Assembly (NCBI GenBank): GCA_028753945.1
Contig: JAPNXP010000001.1
Location: forward strand, 2,656,501 to 2,720,500
Length of the DNA: 64,000 bases
Origin: Hexactinellida sp. DTS-2022
Taxonomy: Eukaryota; Porifera; Hexactinellida
Reading direction: 5' to 3'
The first letter of the stretch is position 1; every line of letters starts with the position of its first letter. A program made the translations under genes and the position numbers. Positions 56,949-64,000 of this stretch are shown here, piece by piece. The notes beneath the pieces were generated by a model, which did no database searches, was not told where the DNA came from, and was given only the letters and a program-made list of their open reading frames with translations.

Positions 56949-57430
56949 TGCGCTCGAGAAATTGCATGTAGGTATAGCAAGCTGCAGATTTAAAAAATGT
57001 TCGGAGCGGAGCACATTCAGTGTCAATGAAGCGATACCTGGACATACAGCGCATAAAATTTCAAGACAAATGACCAGTTATTTTCCCACATGTAAGTACC
57101 CAATGTTAAATTTTGCAAAAGAATAATAGCCAAAGATTCTTCAATTTGAATTTAACAATTATTAATATTGTATTCAGTTAAATAAAAATGTATAACTATT
57201 ATATTTTGTCACGTCACAAAAGATTATAATTTGCATATGCATCATAGAGACATAATGAGAATATACATATAATACATACTAATTAAGAGCACACTGCTTG
57301 TGTAAACTAACAATCAGTAAGAATGTACTAAACGAATAATACTTTTACATCAGAGATTGAGCAAATAAAGTATGTACTGTACACTAAGAGTATGAATTAT
57401 CAATTCTGCAAACAATTTTAAAATATAATT
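56949..57430. other. Stretch with a possible coding remnant
   Basis: After the TSD the plus strand reads NALEKLHVGIASCRFKKCSE, then STFSVNEAIPGHTAHKISRQ to a stop at 57126; it is GC-richer than its surroundings and could be a small relic, but no family is recognised. The rest is A+T-rich non-coding sequence. Confidence 0.3.
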
Positions 57431-57432
57431 GA

Positions 57433-57605
57433 ACCTGAATAGGATCGACTGGAATAAGATCGACCTGAATAAGATCAACCCATTTTCACGTCTATAATAA
57501 GATCGACCGGAATAAAATCGACTCATTGCCACGACTGGAATAAGATCGACCGGAATAAGATCGACCCATTTTCACGACTGGAATAAGATCGACACATTTT
57601 CACGA
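57433..57605. repeat. GGAATAAGATCGACC minisatellite
   Basis: About eight copies of (G/T)GAATAAGATCGAC(C), some spaced by CATTTTCACGACT, giving a higher-order unit of about 43-46 bases. It is followed by a CGAATAGTAGCCCCC piece of a TA-type MITE. No open frame follows the repeat. Confidence 0.85.
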
Positions 57606-58362
57606 CTATCTCGAATAGTAGCCCCCAAAGTAGCAAATATAAATTTATTACTACTGTCCAGAGTAAACATATTTTATGAATATAAACCATAATACGATAA
57701 GCAACCGACTAAAAAGTATAAATTGTGACAAAAAGTAATATTCTCGAAAAATAACAAAAGCCTTTGGTCCCAAAATGTCGAAAACAACAATTATCGCCTA
57801 TAAATACGTTAATTGAAATACTTTCAATTACTAAATAATGTCCGTAGTCACTGTCAGAAGAGATATACTGAATTTGTGGAGTCCAGTGGAGAAAATACAA
57901 ACTAGGTCAATGTATGTAAACATATGTTGACTGATTGATCAGGTAAAGATGATCAGAGAAATGTAGTTTTGTTTCTCTTCTGAACATGGGAATTCTATGT
58001 CTGATTTGTGAATAGATATGTATAATATTGATGAAGCATATGGGTAAATGGTCAAAACAATATCGCAAAAATAACTCTCTAATTTTGCTGTTACATAAGC
58101 TCAAAATGTATATACGTAGATGTATCATTGTAGAATCATAAATAACTAATTAATTCATGTTGTACATATCTACTTAGTATATGATTGATTTAAATACTAA
58201 ATTTCCTGAATTTAATAATCCCATGGGTCCCCCTACTATTTATGGCATTAGTACATCATGATGTCTAGGGAGAATTGAATGTGATACTGAATAATTAATT
58301 TAGTATGTCAGTATATTGTGGAATTATGGAATCAATTTTCGAGCAGTGGGCCCGGAAACAAG
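57606..58362. other. Non-coding stretch
   Basis: Short minus-strand frames exist, but none has protein-like composition. Confidence 0.5.
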
Positions 58363-58364
58363 TA

Positions 58365-58808
58365 CAGTGAAACCTCTATAGTGGGGTTTCGATCAATGGG
58401 GAATTTTCCACACAAATGAACCTCTGTAGTGGGGCAATGGTAAATCAGGACCTTGATTTGGACCTTAAGGAGTTATTATCCCCATTCAAAGTGAATTCCA
58501 TAAATGGGGGGAATGGACAAATTTATAATAAATCCACTCTCAAGTTGTACAGAACAATTATTTCAATGATTTTACTCTAATGTTTGAAGAACAAATCGTC
58601 GACTGCAGATTGGTCACGTATCAGCGATTTACTAAATTGTTTAAATATACAAATAGTAACTAGTAAATACCATAAATCGGGTGTTATGTGCATATTGTAT
58701 AAGATGACCAAATCTAGTGTTTATCCATTATAAAATTAGATCCGGGAAGTAGGGTCAAATTAAAATTCTACCCGTACCATGAATCCCCCACATATAGAAG
58801 TTGCACTG
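58365..58808. mobile_element. pogo-type MITE, 444 bp
   Basis: CAGTGAAACCTCTATAGTGGGG and inverse CAGTGCAACTTCTATATGTGGGGG ends with TA on both flanks (58363-58364, 58809-58810). AACCTCTGTAGTGGGGCAA repeats the end motif 45 bases in. No transposase. Confidence 0.85.
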
Positions 58809-58810
58809 TA

Positions 58811-59614
58811 TATATCCCCGGAATCCCTTAGATTATCAAGCGGCACTGCGGGCGGACATGGGTGAATCCCCTGGCGTTGGCATGTATAAAATTGGTTGTG
58901 TAAAGAAATTAAACCCCAAAATTGGGTTTACCGTTTAAATGCAAACTTTCAGATATTTTACCGTTTGTATGAACCGTATCTAACCATGTTTTTTCAGTTT
59001 CTTAAGAAATCCAAGTTATTTTCCTAGGATAATGGGATTGCCTGGATTTAATTGCTAAATACCTGGAAATGGATATTTTGACATTAATTTCGTAAAGAAT
59101 AACTTTATATGTACATACAATGCATATTTAGATATGGAAATATACCGTATTGCCTTGAATAGTAGCCGGGGCGATTATTGATTTCAAGATTATTGATTTT
59201 AAGTATTCCAAGTTAATCGTAGCTCCATTGTTACATATACATTTTATGGATGGAAAAGCGTCCTTCCTGAAAAATAGTTTGCACCCTTTGACCCCTCCTC
59301 CCCACATTTTCGAAAAGCCTGGCGGCGAAAGGTCACCGAAAATACGATGCGAATCCAGAAGGTTATAAGAAATTAATACCTGTTAGGAGTGGAAACTATA
59401 CAATGAACCTCTAAGAAAAAAGGAATGGGTGCTAAAGGTAGAGAGGATTCCAGTTAGACCGAGGCCAAATTTCAGGGATAAGAAGGCCGTATATTAATTT
59501 CTCTTTGATGCACATGGTCCACTTGCCCACATAATTATCTACAAATTATCACAATCACGGAGACTTTACGTCAATAGTAGCGTATGGGAGGTGGAAGACT
59601 ATTGAGATCGGAGA
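58811..59614. other. Non-coding stretch with MITE fragment
   Basis: A TACCGTATTGCCTTGAATAG terminus at 59144 is related to the TA-type MITE family of 28540-28802; no partner end. Confidence 0.5.
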
Positions 59615-59622
59615 CCAAATGG

Positions 59623-59882
59623 TAGGGCTGAAACGAATATACTGAATAATCGTTCGGAATGAATGAACGAATATTATATTGAAAGAGAAATTCGCTGACT
59701 ACTTTTCGACAACAACATGACTTTTGTTTAGGAAGGAGATCGTGAATGTAGAATAAACTAGCTGAGTAATAAATAACATGTGTAAAATACACATTGTAAC
59801 TATGATTAAACTATTGTAATAATAACAATAATTATTTTTCTTTGTATTTTAAACGAATCTTCGAATCTTCGTTACAGGCCTA
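59623..59882. mobile_element. hAT MITE, GAATATTCG family, copy 3 (decayed)
   Basis: The left end TAGGGCTGAAACGAATATAC and inverse right end TAGGCCTGTAACGAAGATTC; the flanks CCAAATGG and CCAAAATG are a blurred TSD. The interior keeps GACAACAACATGACTTTTGT, as in the other copies. It is the most diverged of the three. Confidence 0.8.
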
Positions 59883-60013
59883 CCAAAATGAGGTACTCGG
59901 GACCTGAGATAATTACACGGTAATGAACGGCCACACAAGAAAAGCTGATAAAGAATGAATTGGAAAAAATGAAAGTCATTGAGCAAGAACATTCACCCGA
60001 CTCACCGGATCCA

Positions 60014-60127
60014 GTGTTCCCTCTAAGGTTTTTTCGGGGAATCCCCCGAAAAATTTGAATTTTTTTCCCTAGACCCCCCGAAGAAAGTCTTGTTTGATCA
60101 AGGTTCCCGAAAATTAGAGGGCATTAA
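60014..60127. mobile_element. Probable short hAT MITE
   Basis: CAGTGTTCCCTCTAAGGTTTT at the left and AATGCCCTCTAATTTTCGG inverted at the right enclose inverted CCCCCGAA/TTCGGGG words. No clear TSD. Confidence 0.45.
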
Positions 60128-60179
60128 GGCCACTAATTTGGTATAAATATTGCTTCTTCTACTCAAAATCAATATTACT

Positions 60180-60440
60180 GAAACCTCGATGGTTGTGTGT
60201 TTGTTTAATTTGTTTGTTTGTATTTTGCCCGGAATGAATTAAAGTGATGGGTGAATAGAAAAAGCATTTACGTGTATAGTTGAGATAAAAACTAACTTCC
60301 AAAATGTTATAATAGGTAAACAAGTATGCTAATTTCGAATCTCGCATTTATTATTTTATAATATTAATATTTGTTGTTGATGTTTACACAAATTGATAAA
60401 AATTCAAAATCAACCTAGATGCTAGCTTTCAACGGCTATT
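60180..60440. repeat. Dispersed repeat, GTTTGTTTG / TAGGTAAACAAGTATGC
   Basis: TTTGTTTGTTTGTATTTTGC is followed by AATTAAAGTGATGGGTGAATAG and then TAGGTAAACAAGTATGCT. The first blocks recur at 19310-19380 and the last at 20690-20710 and 29583-29600. A shared, decayed repeat of unknown class (Helitron-like is a guess). Confidence 0.5.
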
Positions 60441-60639
60441 TAGGTAAACAAGTTAAAATTATGGAAATTGGTAGAAAGGGATGTATATAACATCCTCCAA
60501 TGGTGGCTTTCTCCCATTTCCCATGGAGAAAGAGCGATAAGTAAGGCCGCATTCGGTCGGTAACTTGAGGGGTGTACCACCGATCCGTCGCGAAGCAGGG
60601 AAGTCATTACGGGGAGTGCATAGGGAGTAAGTGCCCCCC

Positions 60640-61010
60640 CCCTGGTAAATTCCTTGCCCCAGGGCAATGCCCCCCCAAGTAAACATTTTGTAACTATTTC
60701 ATTACTCTAATCCATTGAATTCAATCTAATGAGTTCAAACTTTCCAAAACATTTGAGTCATATCTCTCACGAGTCTCCAATTTCCCCTCTACATTGCCCA
60801 AGATCCCTGGAAACCCCAAATATTTTTCTCGCTCGCTCTGCTCCCTCGTCTAAAATGTAAATCTACACTTATACTGAAACGAATTACACTAACTGAAGCA
60901 TTATATAAGTTTTACGATCATATTATTTATTCTTATTTAGTTTGACATACGTAAATCAAATAATCACTTAGGAACGAAGAAAATCCCTGTAAAGTTAACA
61001 GGAATGGAGT
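60640..61010. mobile_element. Truncated relative of the 44428-45180 MITE
   Basis: Shared in order with the 44.4 kb MITE: TGAGTCAT, CTCCAATTT, CATTG-CCAA, ATCTCGCTCGCT-like and CTCGTC words, and a run of CCCCCCC at the outer side. The TIRs are not preserved. Confidence 0.6.
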
Positions 61011-61037
61011 GTTACTGATCTAGTTGCGCCTATAGGA

Positions 61038-61311
61038 CAGTGGTGGACACTAGGGGGGGCGAGGGGGGGCAGTCGCCCCCAAATAATTTCGAAAGAATAA
61101 AGTTTAAAGAAATTTGAGTCAAAAAGTGGAAACAAAGGAATCTTTTACTTCAAAAGTGGAAGGAGAGCGTACAAATTGTAATAGAAACAACAACACCAAA
61201 ATAGCATAATTATATAGCGAAATTGAGAAAAGACACTACTAATAATACTGAAAGTGTGATGAGTCCCAATTAATTTCGCCCCCCCAATATTTCGTCAAGT
61301 GTACGCCACTG
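61038..61311. mobile_element. hAT MITE, 274 bp, exact 8 bp TSD
   Basis: CAGTGGTGGACACTAGGGGG and inverse CAGTGGCGTACACTTGACG ends, flanked by CTATAGGA at 61030-61037 and 61312-61319. G/C-runs sit just inside. Non-coding. Confidence 0.95.
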
Positions 61312-61398
61312 CTATAGGATTTCTTAGTTATTTTGGCAATTTTGGTTCTAAGTTCTGATAATCTGTTTTACAAACCCGATACACCTAATAATTTAGAC

Positions 61399-63950
61399 TA
61401 GAGCTGTACCGGATTAGAGATTCTCTGCTCCGGCCGGATCCGGATATCCTGTCACCAATTATCCGGTTATCCGGCCGGATAACCGGCTAGAGATAGTATT
61501 GCAGAAATACAGTCGCCAGAATAGCATATTTCAATATCAAGGTGTATAAATTAGATTATCAGTAGGATCGGCTTCTTCACTGCTATCTTTAAGGTTAAGG
61601 TTTCTGGTACAATAGAATATTAATGTGATATACTGTACACATTGATATGTATGCACATTTCAATGTATAGCTGAAATTATATTTGGGATCTTTCATTCTA
61701 TCTATTTCCATAATCCATATGAGCGAAATTTGGTCATTCTTCTCAATTTCTAAACACGACTCTTCGAGAGCACTGTGCAAGGAGTGTGACGCCAATATCT
61801 CACGTGGGAAGAATCCCAAAACATACAGTACATCCCCACTGTGGAATCATTTAAAAAATTCACATCCGGAAATTTTTAAACACACTAACAAGTCAAAATC
61901 TGCTCTTCCCACATGTCGACTACAACCAGAACAGCTCTGCAACAATTATCCCAATGTTATTGAATCTTCCAGAACCAGTATTACTCTGATCCCGCATACT
62001 CAATCAGATCTAAATGCAACTACTCAAGAAACGTTATATCAGACTTTCGAAAAACAAAGAAAATGGCAGATTGACGATCGTGCAATGGAAATTCACTATC
62101 GAATCGGAGAAATTATAGCGAGTGATAGCCAACCTATTTCTATAGTTGAGAATATCGGATTCAAAAGATTGATCAGTCATATTTCTCTGAGATATGAAAT
62201 TCCAAGCAGAAAATATTTTCAAGAAAAGATAATTGCGAATATTTATGAAAAACTAACACATTCTATCTCACAGCTGTTAAAAGATCAAAAACACATTTCC
62301 TTTACTTCAGATATTTGGAGTGATATGCATTCAAACCTGTCATATATTAGTTTAAGCGGTCACTTCATAGATCTATCGTTTCAGAGGAAGGATGTTGTTC
62401 TAAACGTCAAACATTTTCCAGGTAGTCATACCGGAATTGCCATTTCTGATATTCTTCAAGAAATGAGAGATGGTTGGAATATTTCTAATATAAAATATCA
62501 TCTCCTCATTCGCGATAATGCCGCGAACATGCGCCTAGGTGCGGAATTGTCCAATATAGATAGTGAAGGTTGTTTTATACACACACTCCAATTGGCCCTA
62601 AACGATAGTATTTTCTCACAAAGAAGTATTAAGGATATTATACATGTTAGCAGAAACATTGTTGGCCACTTTCATCATTCACCTTTAGCAACAAATCGTC
62701 TCAAAGATTTTCAAAATGAACTTGGAATTCCACAACACAAACTAATCCAAGATGTGAGAACTCGATGGAATAGCACGTTTTACATGTTGGAACGTATGAT
62801 AGAGCAAAGAAGAGCAATTGGAATGTATTCAAATGATTTTGGGATTACAAACCTCACTATATACCAGTGGCATTTAGTTGAAAATATGTTAAGATTATTG
62901 CAACCAATTGAGGAAGTTATAAAACGGTTTAGTTCCAATTCAATATCCATTTCTGAAGTCATCGTCGAAGTACAAATTCTTTTACGATACCTTTGGAAAA
63001 AAGAAAATGATGAAGGAGTGCAAACAATGAAGAACGAATTAAGGAAATCCATTGAGACACGTTTTGTGATTGATGGAAAGATATTTACCAAAAAACATTA
63101 CCTAATCGCAACAATACTTGATCCCAGGTTCAAAACTTCATTCTTTACTATTCAACAGAAATACTCTTTGGATGCTATCAAGGATATAATTATTTCGGAG
63201 ATGGAGAAAGATCTAGAACTTGAAGTTAGTTTGCCCACAAATGTAAGGGATAATTTGATAACTGAAATTAATAGCTGTGAACCTCCGCCACCTAAGAAAC
63301 CTTTAAGGGAAGAAATCCATGATTCTATCATGAAGTGTTATGATGAAATTCTTGATGGAGCATTAGATTACGAGAAAGAATTATCATGTAGTGAGGAGGA
63401 GCAGATGAACGTTACTCTTGGAGTAAGCCAGAATATAATTGAAAATCATAACAAATTTCAACTTGAATGTTATTTGAAAGATCCATTACTCCCTAGATCA
63501 GAAGATCCCTTACTTTGGTGGAAAAGGAATGGGACTATCTATTCGAAGTTAGTTTCCGTTGCCCTGAAATATTTATCGGCTCCACCAAGTTCAATATACA
63601 GTGAGAGACTATTCAGTACTGCAGGGAAGAAAAACGCAGCTCTCTTCTCCCAGAAAATGGAGAGCGATTAATATTTATTCAGAAGAACCTCTCATTATTT
63701 AATTACAAATATTAGTTAGTGATGTGGAATAGCTCCTAAATAAATTCTGAGTGCGCTATTACTTATATAATCATATTCTTAGTGAAATATGATAAACTAT
63801 TTTCATTATTAAATCTGCTTTCCAAACACAATGTTATCTGTATAAATATCCGGCCGGATATTGCTTCATGTCCGGCCGGATCCGGATATCCGGTAAATGG
63901 CCGGATATGGCCGGATACCGGATTAGAACCGGATATCCGGTACAGCTCTA
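61399..63950 (+). mobile_element. Full-length hAT transposon, 2.55 kb
   Basis: TAGAGCTGTACCGGAT at both ends (inverted) and an exact 8 bp TSD ATTTAGAC at 61391-61398 and 63951-63958. Sub-terminal CCGGCCGGATCCGGATATCC words are repeated at both sides (61434-61490; 63850-63945), probable transposase binding sites. It encodes one long transposase frame. Structure and near-intact coding make it the youngest large element in the window. A truncated second copy is at 48670-48956, and position 1-85 may be a third trace. Confidence 0.95.
61719..63671 (+). CDS. hAT-family transposase with BED zinc finger
   Basis: The first ATG (61719) gives 650 codons; the frame is also open upstream from a TTG at 61683. 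Residues 2-55 are a BED finger: W-x-FF, CKEC, then WNHLKNSH (C-x2-C ... H-x4-H). The RNase H-like core follows with TSDIWSD (first Asp) near residue 200, LLIRDNAANM (second Asp) near 270, and WHLVENMLRLLQPIEEVIKR carrying the usual catalytic Glu region. LLWWKRN and SSIYSERLFSTAG are the hAT dimerisation domain. After FSTAGKKN the frame runs off to a stop at 63669-63671; the expected RSSLLPENGERLIFIQKNLS tail is encoded in the -1 frame from 63635 to a stop at 63713-63715. So one base is missing or extra in GAAGAAAAAC, or the tail is lost. Otherwise no lesion. Confidence 0.9.
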   Translation: MSEIWSFFSISKHDSSRALCKECDANISRGKNPKTYSTSPLWNHLKNSHPEIFKHTNKSKSALPTCRLQPEQLCNNYPNVIESSRTSITLIPHTQSDLNATTQETLYQTFEKQRKWQIDDRAMEIHYRIGEIIASDSQPISIVENIGFKRLISHISLRYEIPSRKYFQEKIIANIYEKLTHSISQLLKDQKHISFTSDIWSDMHSNLSYISLSGHFIDLSFQRKDVVLNVKHFPGSHTGIAISDILQEMRDGWNISNIKYHLLIRDNAANMRLGAELSNIDSEGCFIHTLQLALNDSIFSQRSIKDIIHVSRNIVGHFHHSPLATNRLKDFQNELGIPQHKLIQDVRTRWNSTFYMLERMIEQRRAIGMYSNDFGITNLTIYQWHLVENMLRLLQPIEEVIKRFSSNSISISEVIVEVQILLRYLWKKENDEGVQTMKNELRKSIETRFVIDGKIFTKKHYLIATILDPRFKTSFFTIQQKYSLDAIKDIIISEMEKDLELEVSLPTNVRDNLITEINSCEPPPPKKPLREEIHDSIMKCYDEILDGALDYEKELSCSEEEQMNVTLGVSQNIIENHNKFQLECYLKDPLLPRSEDPLLWWKRNGTIYSKLVSVALKYLSAPPSSIYSERLFSTAGKKNAALFSQKMESD

Positions 63951-64000
63951 ATTTAGACCTGTTACCCTGTCAAAATTGACTTAAGTGTCATTATATATAG
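63776..64000. other. hAT right end and short flank
   Basis: The transposon ends at 63950; the last 50 bases after it show nothing. The short open frame across the CCGG repeats is a chance product. Confidence 0.7.

Noticed and set aside
57433-57605. CRISPR-like spaced repeats
   Set aside because: Spacers are themselves repeated and the sequence is from an animal genome; it is a minisatellite.
63624-63640. Programmed -1 frameshift in the hAT transposase
   Set aside because: G AAA AAC is not a full X XXY YYZ slippery heptamer and hAT transposases are not known to use one; an indel or base-call error in the A-run is simpler.
1-64000. tRNA or rRNA genes
   Set aside because: No T-arm GGTTCGAATCC-type box with a paired acceptor stem and no rRNA-like conserved stretch was found by eye.

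Overview
This is a 64 kb, strongly A+T-rich window of an animal genome. Coding sequence is sparse, split by introns and mostly made of transposon relics. No bacterial, organellar, rRNA, tRNA or CRISPR feature is visible. DNA transposons dominate (P/THAP, PIF/Harbinger, hAT, Transib-like, Ginger-like, pogo/mariner-type and one large unnamed class), with many short non-autonomous copies that still carry terminal inverted repeats (TIRs) and target-site duplications (TSDs). No LTR retrotransposon or LINE coding region was recognised. This fits an invertebrate, perhaps an arthropod or another small-bodied marine animal; the species cannot be told from the sequence.

Host gene: the only convincing host gene is a receptor tyrosine kinase on the minus strand. 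One exon (31171-31533) carries the transmembrane segment, juxtamembrane region, glycine loop and catalytic lysine. The next exon (7231-7418) carries helix C and the hinge. Splice sites and reading phase agree across the 23.75 kb intron, which holds a Harbinger transposon, a Ginger-like element, a P-transposase fragment and about a dozen MITEs. The ectodomain exons and the rest of the kinase are not in view or not recognised.

1-7 kb: a decayed Transib/RAG1-superfamily relic with a P-like element (1593-4472) inserted beside it; a 150 bp fold-back; a hAT MITE. 7-31 kb: the kinase intron. 31-36 kb: first kinase exon, a pogo MITE, a second P-like element, a hAT MITE made of GAGTC repeats. 36-40 kb: hAT MITE, solo ends. 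40-48 kb: a large element with about 400 bp inverted repeats and a broken multi-part transposase-like gene, carrying three MITEs in two places, two of them abutting. 48-61 kb: solo ends, MITEs, minisatellites. 61.4-63.95 kb: a full-length hAT transposon with exact TSD, TIRs and one long transposase frame, damaged only by a late frameshift.

Insertion order can be read directly in several places: Harbinger inside an older TIR element, P beside Transib, and hAT MITE abutting a Harbinger MITE inside the 40-48 kb element. Exact 8 bp TSDs mark many hAT MITEs as comparatively recent. Boundaries were read by eye; family names resting on recall rather than a search are marked as inference.
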